Source: Patulibacter medicamentivorans (GTDB lineage Bacteria > Actinomycetota > Thermoleophilia > Solirubrobacterales > Solirubrobacteraceae). From it: a stretch of 64,000 nt of DNA. Location of the stretch: contig NZ_AGUD01000238.1 in the NCBI RefSeq assembly GCF_000240225.1, forward strand, positions 1 to 64,000, read 5' to 3'. Every line of letters starts with the position of its first letter. The stretch's first letter is position 1. The translations under genes and the position numbers were made by a program. The notes beneath the pieces are model-generated. The model was not told the DNA's origin. It did no database searches and saw only the letters and a list, made by a program, of their open reading frames with translations. Below, piece by piece: positions 54,838-64,000 of the stretch.

Positions 54838-55586
54838 CGTCCGACGCCGCCACCGTGGCGCTCGCCGCGACGCCGCGCGACGCCGCGTTGGCGCTCGCGG
54901 ACGTCTCCGTCGCCCGCGGCGGTCGCCCGGTCGTCCGTGGGGTCGACCTGGAGGTCCCCGCCGGCCAGGTGACGGCCCTGCTGGGGCCCAACGGGGCGGG
55001 GAAGAGCACGCTCGTGCTCGGGATCGGCGGCGTCCTGCCGATCGCCGGCGCGGTGCGCATCGGCGGCCGCGACCTGGCCGGCCGCAGCCCCCACCAGATC
55101 CGGGCCGCCGGCCTGGCGGTCGTCCCCGAGGGGCATCGCGTGCTGCGCGGCCTGAGCGTGGCCGACAACCTGCGGGCCGCCGGGACCGGCGTCAGCCGCA
55201 GCGCGCTCCGTGCCGGCATCGAGCAGGCATGGGTCACGTTCCCCGAGCTGGAGGCCCGCCAGGGACAGCTCGCTGGGCGGCTCTCGGGAGGTCAGCAGCA
55301 GATGCTGGCGATCGCGTCGGCGTTGGTCGGACAGCCGTCGTACGTGATCATCGACGAGCTCTCGCTCGGCCTGGCCCCGGTCGTCGTCGAGCGCCTCGAG
55401 CCGGTCGTGCGCGGGATCGCGGAGCGGGGGATCGGGGTGCTGCTGATCGAGCAGTTCGCCACCGTCGCCCTGCGCCTGGCCGATCGCGTGGCGATCATGG
55501 ACCGCGGCCGGATCGGCTTCCGCGGCGTCGCCGACGAGCTCGCCGACCGTCCCGAGCTGCTGCACGGCGTCTACCTGGCGGGCTGA
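54834..55586 (+). CDS. ABC transporter ATPase (LivF-like)
   Basis: 250 residues from ATG 54834. Walker A GPNGAGKS (about 51-58), intact signature LSGGQQQMLAIASAL (about 149-163), Walker B VIIDELSLGL and H-loop region IEQF typical of LivF. Last gene of the oxygenase-transporter operon. Confidence 0.9.
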   Translation: MTSDAATVALAATPRDAALALADVSVARGGRPVVRGVDLEVPAGQVTALLGPNGAGKSTLVLGIGGVLPIAGAVRIGGRDLAGRSPHQIRAAGLAVVPEGHRVLRGLSVADNLRAAGTGVSRSALRAGIEQAWVTFPELEARQGQLAGRLSGGQQQMLAIASALVGQPSYVIIDELSLGLAPVVVERLEPVVRGIAERGIGVLLIEQFATVALRLADRVAIMDRGRIGFRGVADELADRPELLHGVYLAG

Positions 55587-55763
55587 GGCGGACGGCGCGC
55601 CGTGCCGAGGACCAGGGTCGTCCCTCCCGGCGGGCCAGATCCTGGTCGCGGAGCGGCGGTCGGGGCGCGGGCGTCGGTTCCGACTCGGGGTCGGACCCGG
55701 GACATTCGCCCGGCGACCCGGAACCTGGCCGATCTGCCGGTCGCCACGCGCTTCGATGGGGGG

Positions 55764-58700
55764 ATGCTGCGCTCGCTCGCCCTCTCGATCGCTGTCGCAG
55801 GCGTTCTCGTGACGCCCACCGTGGCCGGCGCCGCGCCGCTGCCCGCCGGCACCACGGCGCTGCTCTCGGGCGCCGCCGATCTGCGGACGCCGCTGGGTCG
55901 GCCGGTGAGCGACGCAGAGCTGGGCGCCGAGGCCGTCAGCCAGAACGGACGCCGGATCGCCTTCAGCTCGCGATCGGACGGGCTGCTCGCGGGCGACGAC
56001 GACGACGTCTCCAACGTCTACGTCCGCGACGCCGACGGCGTGGTCACGCTGGTCAGCCGCCGCAGCGGGCCGGCCGGCGACGTCGCGCACGCCAACTGCT
56101 CCGAGGCCGCGATCAGCGACGACGGGCGGCGGGTCGGGTTCACCTGCGACGGGCCGCTGGACCCAGCCGACACCAACAGCGTCCGGGACGTCTACGTGCG
56201 CGACCTGGGCAGCGAGCAGACGATCCTGGTCAGCCGCGCGAGCGGCGGTGGAGCGGTCGGGAGCGATTCGTCGCGGGCTCCGTCGCTCGACCAGGACGGG
56301 GACGTCGTCGTCTTCTCGTCGGCGGCCCGGAACCTGGGGGTTGCGATCCCCGGGAACGTCGGAGTGGCGGCCTATCGCCGACAGATCGGCGGTGGCGACG
56401 CGGTGTCGGTCGTGAGCCGAACGGCGGGATCCGCCGGCGTCGTGACCGATGGCATCACCCCGTCGGTCAGCGACGACGGCTCGCGGGTCGCGTTCGCCAC
56501 CTTCGCGAACGTCGACGCGGTCGACGGGAACGGTCGCCTCGACGTCTACGTTCGCGATCTGGGCGCGAGCTCGACGACGCTCGTCAGTCGTGCGGTACCG
56601 GGAGGGGCCGTCGGCAACGACGCCTCGTTCGAGCCGCGGATCAGTGGCGACGGGACGTCGGCGATCTTCACCTCGCGGGCGACGAACCTCGCTCCGGAGG
56701 ACACCAATCGCGATCCGGACGCGTACCTGCGGCGGACCGATGGCTCGTCCGGACGAGTGGTTCACGCGGCTGGCAGCGGGACCGCCGAGGGAATCAGCGA
56801 CGCGGGCGACATCGTGGCCTTCACGTCGAGCTTCGCCCTTGATCCGGCCGACCGCGATCCCGGTCCCGACGTCTACGTGACCGCGCCGGCCGGCCCACGA
56901 TTGGCCAGTCGGCGTGACGGTGCCGCTGGGTCGCCGTCCGATCACGCGCTTGGCGCGTCGATCAGCGGCGACGGCTCCACCGTCGCGCTCGACATCGGTC
57001 GTGCGTTGACCGACGACGTCGATCCGGCCGTTCGAGGGGTGGCGATCCGCAGCCTCGCGACCTCGACTACGGTCGCCGCGTCGCGGCCTCACGCCACTGC
57101 GCCGTTCCGCAACGACGGCGGCGACGCACGCGCGGCGACGACCACGCCAGACGGCCGCCTGACAGCGTTCGTGACCTCGGCGACGGGGCTCGGAGCTCCC
57201 AGCGCCGCGCAGCCCGCGATCATCGTTCGCGACGCGGTCACCGGGTCGGTCGTGGTCGCGAGCCGGGCGGACGGCCCTGACGGGGCGCCGCTCCGTGGAC
57301 GGCTCGCCGATCCCTCCATCAGCGCCGACGGTCGGCGGGTCGCGTTCGGCTTCGTCGACACCGATGCTCCTCCGGCCGCGCAGCGGTCGCAGATCCTGGT
57401 CCGGGACCTGGCGAGCGGTCGCACGATCGTGGCCAGTCGGGCGGACGGCCTCGCTGGGTCGCCCGGCGACGGCTCCAGCACGCGACCGTCGATCAGCGAG
57501 GACGGCAGCCGGGTCGCGTTCGTGAGCGAGGCCCGGAACCTCGGCGACGGCGACACGGACGACATGCTCGACATCCATCTGCGCGAGATCGATAGCGGTC
57601 GAACCGTGCTCGTCAGCCGCGCGAACGGTGCCGCCGGAGCGAAGGGCAACAACAGCTCGCGCGAAGCGGCGATCAGTGGCGACGGGCGCCACGTCGCCTT
57701 CGGGACCCGGGCCTCGAACCTCGGCGACGGCGACGGCGAGTCGTTCGAGGACATCCACGTCCGGTCGCTCGAGACCGGCGAGACGCGCCTCGCGAGCGTC
57801 GCCGATGCAGCCACCAACGGGACGGCCACCGCTGTGCTCCCGTCGATCGACCGGAGCGGCGGACGGGTGACGTTCGTCGGCTCGGGGCTCGACTCCGGTG
57901 ACACGGGCCTTCGGGTCTACGTCCGCGATCTCAACGCCGGATCGCTGGTGGTCGCCAGCCGGCCGGACGACCCCGCCGGCGACGCGATCGCCTCCGGGAT
58001 GTCGCAGCCGCGGATCAGCCTCGACGGCCGCGCGGTCGCATTCGTCGGGGAGTCGCGGGCTGGAGCGGCACCGGGCGCCCCGGACGACGGAAGCCTCCAG
58101 GTCCTGCTCCGTGATCTCGCTGCGGGGCGGACGAGCCTGATCTCGCGTCGCACCGGCGCGAACGGCGCTCCTGACACCTCGACGATCGCCGATCCTCCCG
58201 TGGTCGGCGGCGTGACCGAGGGCGGTGGCTGCGTCGTGTTCTCGACGGTCGGCCCGCTCGTCGACGGGCTGGCGTCGTCGGACGCCTCGCAGGTCTACCT
58301 ACGGGCGGTTGCTCCCGGCTGCGGAACCATGCCGGTGCCGGGTGGTCCCGATGGTGGTGGCAGCGGTGGCGGTCAGGTGGATCGCACGGCGCCGCGGTTG
58401 TCGCGGATGTCGCTGTTGCGGCGGAGCTTCCGGGTCGGTGGTCCGTCGAAGCGGACGCGGAAGCGTCCGGCGCTGGGCACCGAGCTGCGGGTGACGTCGT
58501 CGGAGGCGGCGAAGCTGACGGTGGTGGTCGAGCGGGAGCGTCCCGGAGCGAAGAAGGGCAAGCGCTGCAGGGTGGCGAAGCGGCGCCCGCGGCGTGGTGG
58601 GTGCACGGCCTACTCGCGTGATGGCGTGGTGCGCAAGGACCTGCGTGTCGGAAGCAACCGGGTCGGGTTCTCGGGTCGGATCGGGAGGAAGCGCCTGGCC

Positions 58701-58790
58701 GTTGGTCGCCATCGGATGACGATCACCGCGCGTGATGCGGCGGGGAACGTGTCGAAGGCCTACCGGCTGCGGTTCACGATCCGCCGCTGA
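55764..58790 (+). CDS. Secreted TolB/PD40-type beta-propeller repeat protein
   Basis: 1008 residues from ATG 55764: signal peptide (about 1-26, VAGAAP), then about fourteen PD40-like blades (30-855) with the recurring pattern I-S-x-D-G-R-x-V-A-F followed by D-V-Y-V-R-D-L. A Gly/Pro linker (about 858-872) and a Lys/Arg-rich Ig-like C-terminal domain (about 875-1008) with one Cys pair follow. PD40 propellers usually bind proteins or peptidoglycan; no enzyme motif is seen. It ends in Arg-Arg. The ATG was chosen because the signal peptide begins there; an upstream in-frame extension (from 55602) is Pro/Arg-rich noise. Confidence 0.82.
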   Translation: MLRSLALSIAVAGVLVTPTVAGAAPLPAGTTALLSGAADLRTPLGRPVSDAELGAEAVSQNGRRIAFSSRSDGLLAGDDDDVSNVYVRDADGVVTLVSRRSGPAGDVAHANCSEAAISDDGRRVGFTCDGPLDPADTNSVRDVYVRDLGSEQTILVSRASGGGAVGSDSSRAPSLDQDGDVVVFSSAARNLGVAIPGNVGVAAYRRQIGGGDAVSVVSRTAGSAGVVTDGITPSVSDDGSRVAFATFANVDAVDGNGRLDVYVRDLGASSTTLVSRAVPGGAVGNDASFEPRISGDGTSAIFTSRATNLAPEDTNRDPDAYLRRTDGSSGRVVHAAGSGTAEGISDAGDIVAFTSSFALDPADRDPGPDVYVTAPAGPRLASRRDGAAGSPSDHALGASISGDGSTVALDIGRALTDDVDPAVRGVAIRSLATSTTVAASRPHATAPFRNDGGDARAATTTPDGRLTAFVTSATGLGAPSAAQPAIIVRDAVTGSVVVASRADGPDGAPLRGRLADPSISADGRRVAFGFVDTDAPPAAQRSQILVRDLASGRTIVASRADGLAGSPGDGSSTRPSISEDGSRVAFVSEARNLGDGDTDDMLDIHLREIDSGRTVLVSRANGAAGAKGNNSSREAAISGDGRHVAFGTRASNLGDGDGESFEDIHVRSLETGETRLASVADAATNGTATAVLPSIDRSGGRVTFVGSGLDSGDTGLRVYVRDLNAGSLVVASRPDDPAGDAIASGMSQPRISLDGRAVAFVGESRAGAAPGAPDDGSLQVLLRDLAAGRTSLISRRTGANGAPDTSTIADPPVVGGVTEGGGCVVFSTVGPLVDGLASSDASQVYLRAVAPGCGTMPVPGGPDGGGSGGGQVDRTAPRLSRMSLLRRSFRVGGPSKRTRKRPALGTELRVTSSEAAKLTVVVERERPGAKKGKRCRVAKRRPRRGGCTAYSRDGVVRKDLRVGSNRVGFSGRIGRKRLAVGRHRMTITARDAAGNVSKAYRLRFTIRR

Positions 58791-58832
58791 GGCCGCCACC
58801 GCCGGAGTGCCCCTGGCGCGGGCGACGAGTCC

Positions 58833-58853
58833 GGGGCCGATCCCGGTTGTCGG
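58833..58853 (+). promoter_or_regulatory. Variant motif GGGG...CCGGTTGTCGG (site c)
   Basis: GGGG (58833-58836), then CCGGTTGTCGG (58843-58853), one base off the CCGATTGTCGG consensus and with spacing 1 nt shorter. It lies upstream of the second giant LuxR gene. Confidence 0.45.
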
Positions 58854-58875
58854 CGGCGCCGTTCCGCGATTGGCT

Positions 58876-58919
58876 GCGCCGTCGTGGAGCGGCCACCGGC
58901 CGGCGCTCCACGACGGCGC
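58876..58919. repeat. Perfect 16-bp inverted repeat (12-nt loop)
   Basis: GCGCCGTCGTGGAGCG (58876-58891) pairs with CGCTCCACGACGGCGC (58904-58919), midway between the PD40 stop and the LuxR ATG. It may terminate the propeller transcript or form part of the regulator's leader. Confidence 0.8.
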
Positions 58920-58984
58920 GCCGCGATAAAGACTCGGGGTATCCACGATTGCCGCTTCGGGGTGCCGACCGTAGCGTCGAGAGC

Positions 58985-61882
58985 ATGCACGACACCCGTC
59001 GACATGCTCCGTTCTCCCCGACGACCGCGGCCCACCGCGCAGCCGCCCCACGGGCCCGCGCGCTGCGCGCCATCGGGTCCACCCGGCCGGTCGCGCTGGT
59101 CGAGCGCGGCCCCGAGCTGCGGGCGCTCAACCGCTGCCTGCAGGACGTCGCGGCGGGCACCGGCGCGCTGGCGATCGTCGAGGCGCCGGCCGGGCACGGC
59201 AAGTCAGCGCTGCTGGACGTCGTCGAGCGGCGCACGCGCGACGCCGGCTGGACGGTCTGCCGCACCGGCCACGCGCCCGACGACCGCAGCTGCGCGTTCG
59301 GGCTCCTGCGGGGCCTGCTCGACGCCGCCGGAGCGGCGGTGCCCGAGGCGTCTCCGCCAGCGGCGATCGCGGCTCTTCCCACGGGCGGCGCGCTGCCGCC
59401 GGACATCGACGCCAGCGCGGTCGCCAGCGCCGTTCACAGCTTCGTGCGGACGCTCGCCGAGCAGCGGTCGCTGGCCCTGATCGTCGATGACGGCCACCAC
59501 GCCGACGACGCCTCGCTGGCCGTGCTCGCGGCCCTCGCGCGGCGGGCACCGGACCTGCCGCTGCTGATCGTGATCGCGAGCCGGCCGGGCCCCGCGTCGG
59601 CCGCCGCCGACGTCCTCGGCAGCTTCGCCGGCGCCCGTGGGCTCGTGGCTCTCGAGCCCGGCCGGCTGTCCGAGGACGCCAGCGCCGAGCTCGTGCGATC
59701 GTGGATCGCGGATGCAACCGAGGAGACCTGCGCTCGCACCCATGCCGCGGCGGGTGGCGATCCGTGGCTGACGACCGAGCTCTGCCGGCAGATCCACCGA
59801 CACGGGCCGACGATCCTGGATGCTCCCGTCGAGCGCCTGCGGCTCTCGCGCCCGGGCCGCCTGACCATCCGGCGGCGGCTCGCGGAGCTGCCCGACGACG
59901 GTCGCCGAACGGCCGACGCGCTGGCCGTCCTCGGCGGCGAGGGCGACCACCACGACCTCGCCGCCATCGCCGGGTTGCCGGTCCAGACGCTGGGCCCCGT
60001 CCACGCGACGCTGGAGGCGGCCGGGCTCTGCGACGGCGGCTGGCGCTTCGTCCATCCACTGGTCGAGGCGGGGGTCCTCGAGCAGATCGGCGCGGCCGAC
60101 CGGGAGCGGCTGCACCGCGCGGCGGCGCAGGTGCTGCTGGGACGCAACGCCCCGGAGCGCCGCGTCGCCGGGCACTTCCTGCACGCAGGCCCGGCCGGTG
60201 ACGGCGACGTCAGCGCGGCGCTGCGGAAGGCCGCGACCGACGCGACCGCCGACGGGGCGCTGGTCGAGGCCGCGTCCTACATCGAACGGGCTCTCGACGA
60301 GCGGGCGCCCGGCGAGGATCGCGCCGGCCTGCTGACCGAGCTCGGCACCCTGGCGTTCCACGCCGGGCTGCCGGACGTGCGGCCGCGGCTGCACGAGGCG
60401 CTCGCGGCCACCGACGACGACGGCGCGCGGGTCGAGGTCCTGGGCCGGCTCGCCGCCCTGCAGGTGATCGACCCGCGCGAGGACAGCCTCGAGCTGCTCG
60501 AGGAGGCGGTGGCGTCCGACGCCCCGCCGGAGGTGCGGCTGGCCGCCGAGATCGCCCAGCTCGACTCGCTGATCCTGTTCCCGGACCGCGGCGCCGAGCG
60601 TGCCCGCCGGACGCTCGCGCTCGACCCGTCGACGATCGACGACGACGTGCTGCGGAGGTCGGTGCTGGCCCATCACGCGTGGCTCGGCGCCGAGACCGGC
60701 GACCTCGATGCGCCCGCCGTGCTGCGGCTGGCGCACGCCGCGCTCGAGGGCGGGACGCTGGTCCGCCACGCGGCCCACCGCGCGGCCTACCACCTGGCCA
60801 CCCGGGTCCTGATCGCGGCCGGCGACGACCGGGGCGCGGCACGGGCGATCGGCCGCCTGCGGGCCGAGGCGACGGAGTGCGGATCGCCGCGGCTCGCGGC
60901 TGCTGCCGGGTGGTACGCCGCCGAGCTGGCCCTGCGCCGGGGCGACCTGGCCGCCGCCGAGCGCGAGGCGACGGGCGCGCTCGATGCGGTCCAGGGCCTC
61001 AACGGGGTCTCGGCCGGCGTGCTGGAGCTGCTGGTCGAGGCGCTGGTCGATCGCGGCGAGCACGGACTCGCCACCGATCTGCTGGCGGAGCACGAGCAGC
61101 TCTGGTCCGGGGACAGCGGTTGGGAGATCGGCGTCCGTCACGCGCGGGCGCGCCTGCTGCTGGCCACCGGCGACTACCGGGCAGCCGAGGACGAGGCCCA
61201 CGAGGCCGGACGGCTGCGCGTCGCGCAGGGGCGGCCGAACCCCGCCTGGACCGGCTGGCGGGCGACGCTTGCGCTCGCGCTCGCGCACCAGGGTCGCTTC
61301 GAGGAGGCGATCGCGGTCGCCGACGAGGAGGTCGAGCTGGCCCGCCGCTTCGGCGCCGCGCACGCCCTCGGCCGGGCGCTCCACGCCCGCGCGGTGAGCG
61401 AGCAGGACCACGAGGCGCGGGCGGCGCTCGCCCGCGCAGCCCTCGACGAGGTCCCCGATCCCGGTGCGCTGGTCCGCGCCCGGCTGCAGATCGTGCTCGG
61501 CGATGCGCTGGTGCGCTGGGGGGCGCGGGTCGAGGCGCGCGAGCCGTTGCGGTCGGCCTTCGAGAGCACCGACCGCCTGGGTGCCGCGACCGACGCCGCC
61601 GAGGCGCGGCGGATCCTCGTCGCCTCGGGGCTGCGGCCGCGAACGTCGGCCGTCTCCGGCGTCGCGTCCCTGACTCCGCGTCAGCGCCAGATCTGCGACC
61701 TCGTGGCCGCGGGCCGGTCCAACCGCGCGATCGCGCAGGAGCTGTTCCTGAGCATCAAGACGGTCGAGACCCACCTGGCGACCTCGTACCAGAAGCTCGC
61801 CGTCAGCGGCCGTCGCGAGCTGGCCGGCCTGCTGGACGGGTCCGCGGTCGAGAGCGACGACGACGCGCTGGCGGTCGCGTAG
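58985..61882 (+). CDS. Second large LuxR-family ATP-binding regulator (LAL type)
   Basis: 965 residues from ATG 58985. Walker A-like APAGHGKS (about 68-75), Walker B LALIVDDGHHADD (about 160-172), helical repeats (about 420-880), LuxR HTH from about 897 (LTPRQRQICDLVAAGRSNRA; LSIKTVETHLATSYQKL). Same architecture as the gene at 2591-5686 but a different HTH sequence. Upstream region carries site c and a 16-bp hairpin. Its ligand is unknown; the next gene, a large secreted protein, is a candidate target. Confidence 0.9.
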   Translation: MHDTRRHAPFSPTTAAHRAAAPRARALRAIGSTRPVALVERGPELRALNRCLQDVAAGTGALAIVEAPAGHGKSALLDVVERRTRDAGWTVCRTGHAPDDRSCAFGLLRGLLDAAGAAVPEASPPAAIAALPTGGALPPDIDASAVASAVHSFVRTLAEQRSLALIVDDGHHADDASLAVLAALARRAPDLPLLIVIASRPGPASAAADVLGSFAGARGLVALEPGRLSEDASAELVRSWIADATEETCARTHAAAGGDPWLTTELCRQIHRHGPTILDAPVERLRLSRPGRLTIRRRLAELPDDGRRTADALAVLGGEGDHHDLAAIAGLPVQTLGPVHATLEAAGLCDGGWRFVHPLVEAGVLEQIGAADRERLHRAAAQVLLGRNAPERRVAGHFLHAGPAGDGDVSAALRKAATDATADGALVEAASYIERALDERAPGEDRAGLLTELGTLAFHAGLPDVRPRLHEALAATDDDGARVEVLGRLAALQVIDPREDSLELLEEAVASDAPPEVRLAAEIAQLDSLILFPDRGAERARRTLALDPSTIDDDVLRRSVLAHHAWLGAETGDLDAPAVLRLAHAALEGGTLVRHAAHRAAYHLATRVLIAAGDDRGAARAIGRLRAEATECGSPRLAAAAGWYAAELALRRGDLAAAEREATGALDAVQGLNGVSAGVLELLVEALVDRGEHGLATDLLAEHEQLWSGDSGWEIGVRHARARLLLATGDYRAAEDEAHEAGRLRVAQGRPNPAWTGWRATLALALAHQGRFEEAIAVADEEVELARRFGAAHALGRALHARAVSEQDHEARAALARAALDEVPDPGALVRARLQIVLGDALVRWGARVEAREPLRSAFESTDRLGAATDAAEARRILVASGLRPRTSAVSGVASLTPRQRQICDLVAAGRSNRAIAQELFLSIKTVETHLATSYQKLAVSGRRELAGLLDGSAVESDDDALAVA

Positions 61883-61897
61883 CCGTGCCGCAACTCC

Positions 61898-61919
61898 GGG
61901 GTCGGCTCCCGATTGTCGG
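61898..61919 (+). promoter_or_regulatory. Shared motif GGGGTCG-x4-CCGATTGTCGG (site d)
   Basis: GGGGTCG (61898-61904) and CCGATTGTCGG (61909-61919), identical in both boxes and spacing to site a at 36064-36085. It ends 15 nt before the ATG of the terminal secreted-protein gene, in the 52-nt gap after the LuxR stop. Confidence 0.5.
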
Positions 61920-61934
61920 GTGCTGGCGAGCCCG

Positions 61935-64000
61935 ATGAAGTGGGGCCTTATGCCCGCTTCGCTCCCGTCCTGCCGCCCCCGCAGCAGCGCCGCTCTGGCG
62001 CTGCTGCTCGCGCTGCTCGCGGTGCTGCTCGTCGCGGGTCCCGCGCGCGCCGACCAGTCGCTCACCGTCGACTTCGAATCCGGCCCGGCGCTCGACACGC
62101 CGGTCAGCGACCAGTATGCCGCTTCGGCCTTCGTGACGTTCCCCGCGACGACCGCCGCGCGCGGCTACGAGGGTCCGCGGCCGCATCGCCTGCTCGACGC
62201 CACCCGCGCGCGCTCCGGCAGCCACGTCGCCAACATCGGCACCGACCTCTGCCAGCGCGAGGCATCGAGCGGCGAGGAATGCGAGTTCCCGATCGCCGGG
62301 ACGGTCGGCCAGCTCTCGCGGACGGCCAAGGCCGTGCGCGTGTACGTCGGGCTGCTCGCTCCCGAGCCGGGAACGGTCACCGCCCGGCTGCGCGCCTATC
62401 GCGCCGACGGCAGCACGATCGCGACCGGTGCGCCGGCGACGGTCGCCAGCGGCCGCTTCAGCAGCGAGGTCGCGGTCTCGAGCGCGGCCAGCGACATCGC
62501 GCGCTTCCAGCTCCTCGTCGAGGGCGGCGGGGCCGTCGGGATCGACGACCTGATGCTGACCTTCCCCGACGGCAACGGCCCTGCCGACGTCGCCCTCGGC
62601 CTCTTCGCCGATCAGGTCGCCGTTCCCCGTGGCACCAGCGTCGACGTGCCGTTCACGGCCACCCGCCTGAACGGCTCCGACGGCAGCCTGGCGATGTCGG
62701 TCAGCGGCCTGCCCGTCGGCGTCACCGGCGACTTCCAGCCGAACCCGCTGACCGGGATCATGGGGGCGGGGACCTTGCGCCTGAGCGCCGCGCCCAACGC
62801 CCCGGCCTTCAACCAGCCGCTGCCGAGCACGATCAAGGCCGATCCGGCCGGGAACGTCGCGGCCGCTCCGGCTCCGCGTACTGCCACCCTTCCGATCCGG
62901 GTCAGCGAGGGGTTCTCGCTGACCGGGCCCGCCGATCCGTCGATCGCGCTCGCGCGCTGCGCCCGTCAGGTGGTGCCCGTGACGCTCGTCCGCGACATCT
63001 CGTTCCGCGAGTCCCTGACGGTCGCGGTCACGGACCTGCCGAAGGGCGTGACCGCGACGGTCGAGCCGGGTCCGACGGTCGAGCCGGGCGGTCCGCGCCA
63101 GGTCGACCTGAAGGTGGTCTTCCGCGGGACGCCCGAGCAGTTCCTGCCGGGCACGGCGCAGATCGTCGCCGGGGTCGGGGGCGCGTCGGCCGTTCCGGCG
63201 CAGTCGATCGCGGTTCCGATCGGCCGCGCTGAGCGCAGCGCCCAACTGCGCGCACCGGCCGAGCCGCGACTCGCGACGCCGCAGCGCGGCCGTGGGGGGA
63301 CCGCGGTCGAGCTGGCCGGCACGGGCTTCTGCGCCGACACCGGGGTGCTGGTCGGCAAGGGCGGCGGCCGGGCGAAGGACGTCGTGGTCTCCGAGGACGG
63401 TCGGACGCTGCGCTTCACCACGCCGCGGCTCGCGATGTCGGGCGAGATCACGATCCTGTCGCCGGGCGGCAACGCCTACCCCGTCAACGAGCGGGTCACC
63501 GTCTCGACCTTCCGCGACACTGCCGGCCTGCGCTTCCCGAACGCCGGGGTCGACGGCCTCAGCTTCGGCGAGGCGGTCGACGCGTTCGGTGCCGACGAGC
63601 TCTTCGTCACGGTCAACCCGTGCTGGCCGTGGGGGTCGTGCAAGGTGCCGACGCCGGTCCCGGATCCGTTGGCGTTGGCATCGTTCGCCGTCGTCCAGGC
63701 GATGGTCCAGGGGACGCCGGGCCGCTGCTTCGGGATGATCCGGGGCGTCCAGGGCTGGCTCTCCGGCCGCACCCCGCTGCGGCGCTTCACCGACTCCCCG
63801 AATCCGTTCGACATCGCGCCCGTCGCCCCTGATCAGGTCGATCGCTTCTCGCACCACGGGATCCCGCGCGAGCTCAACAGCTTCCTCGACGGCCAGCAGG
63901 CGCTGCAGTTCTCGACCGAGTTCGCGCGGACGACCTTCGGTCGCGGCAACCGCCTGCCGGATGGCGTCCGCAAGATCCGTCAGACGCTCGGCGCCGGCCA
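61935..64000 (+). CDS. Large secreted protein with TIG domain, 3' end outside window
   Basis: At least 688 residues, open to the window end. ATG 61935 or 61950 (same frame) begins a signal peptide (ALLLALLAVLLVAGPARA). Next come a jelly-roll-like N-terminal domain (about 39-215, DFESGPALDTPVSDQYAAS opening), Ig-like domains (about 220-430), and an IPT/TIG domain (about 440-520, GTAVELAGTGFC). After that, GRCFGMIRGVQGWLSG (about 595-610) looks like the Cys nucleophile loop of a papain-like fold, but the matching His is outside or not evident. Surface-exposed; function unknown. Confidence 0.75.
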   Translation, partial: MKWGLMPASLPSCRPRSSAALALLLALLAVLLVAGPARADQSLTVDFESGPALDTPVSDQYAASAFVTFPATTAARGYEGPRPHRLLDATRARSGSHVANIGTDLCQREASSGEECEFPIAGTVGQLSRTAKAVRVYVGLLAPEPGTVTARLRAYRADGSTIATGAPATVASGRFSSEVAVSSAASDIARFQLLVEGGGAVGIDDLMLTFPDGNGPADVALGLFADQVAVPRGTSVDVPFTATRLNGSDGSLAMSVSGLPVGVTGDFQPNPLTGIMGAGTLRLSAAPNAPAFNQPLPSTIKADPAGNVAAAPAPRTATLPIRVSEGFSLTGPADPSIALARCARQVVPVTLVRDISFRESLTVAVTDLPKGVTATVEPGPTVEPGGPRQVDLKVVFRGTPEQFLPGTAQIVAGVGGASAVPAQSIAVPIGRAERSAQLRAPAEPRLATPQRGRGGTAVELAGTGFCADTGVLVGKGGGRAKDVVVSEDGRTLRFTTPRLAMSGEITILSPGGNAYPVNERVTVSTFRDTAGLRFPNAGVDGLSFGEAVDAFGADELFVTVNPCWPWGSCKVPTPVPDPLALASFAVVQAMVQGTPGRCFGMIRGVQGWLSGRTPLRRFTDSPNPFDIAPVAPDQVDRFSHHGIPRELNSFLDGQQALQFSTEFARTTFGRGNRLPDGVRKIRQTLGAG

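Noticed and set aside
54690-57758. Minus-strand frame of about 1022 codons opposite the ABC and propeller genes
   Set aside because: No motif, Arg/Asp-rich repeats mirror the propeller repeat on the other strand.

Overview
The window is very GC-rich, densely coded bacterial chromosome. GTG starts, 1-4 nt stop/start overlaps and G/C third positions are common. The gene mix is large LuxR-type ATPase regulators, SoxR, PPOX-fold and SCP2 proteins, basic-tailed secreted proteins, a Ski2-like helicase and actinobacterial aromatic catabolism. This suggests an actinomycete-related organism, most likely the Thermoleophilia/Solirubrobacterales (Conexibacter-like). That placement is inferred from gene content; there is no rRNA gene to confirm it. 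I see no tRNA, rRNA, CRISPR array, insertion sequence or prophage.

Layout. 1-8.8 kb: the 3' part of an M28 peptidase, a short (probably broken) LysR gene, a repeat-rich gap with a 23-bp perfect hairpin, a giant LuxR regulator, a secreted CHAP/SH3 protein, a glycosyltransferase and a DMT-type membrane protein. 8.8-14.6 kb: a soluble di-iron monooxygenase (propane-monooxygenase type) with alpha, beta, effector and reductase genes, a GAF-LuxR regulator and an SCP2 gene. The SCP2 gene carries the same unusual promoter/operator as the oxygenase. 14.6-20.5 kb: DUF4265, a polysaccharide deacetylase, a sugar-nucleotide epimerase with a DegT aminotransferase, CspA, a YjbR protein with SoxR, and an esterase. 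20.5-25.8 kb: a secreted Vgb-like propeller, a GH9 cellulase and an OmpR/histidine kinase pair. 25.8-36 kb: a PPOX protein, an AraC-DinB fusion, a LysR/rhodanese pair, an acyl-CoA dehydrogenase, a DUF3516 helicase, an SRPBCC protein, a lone MlaE permease and a secreted serine hydrolase. 36-41 kb: a 1028-residue modular secreted protein and an MFS exporter.

41.1-55.6 kb is the most coherent block, an aromatic-catabolism island. On the minus strand are LysR, catB, catC, catA, pcaI, pcaJ, pcaD and pcaF: a complete catechol ortho-cleavage route to succinyl-CoA and acetyl-CoA. Divergently on the plus strand are an HpaB/PheA1-type FADH2 monooxygenase, a stand-alone RibF-like FAD synthetase domain, a flavin reductase and a five-gene Liv-type ABC importer. 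Read together: import an aromatic (phenol is the simplest guess), hydroxylate it to catechol with locally supplied FAD and FADH2, and funnel it to the TCA cycle. Both divergent promoters have 17-nt spacers and the same -10 hexamer, TACGGT, with a LysR-type palindrome next to one of them.

55.7-64 kb: a secreted TolB/PD40 propeller, a second giant LuxR ATPase regulator and a large secreted TIG-domain protein cut by the window end. Four upstream regions (36.1, 39.5, 58.8 and 61.9 kb) share a CCGATTGTCGG-type palindrome, three of them with a GGGG box before it. This is a candidate uncharacterised regulon of surface, secreted and transport genes.
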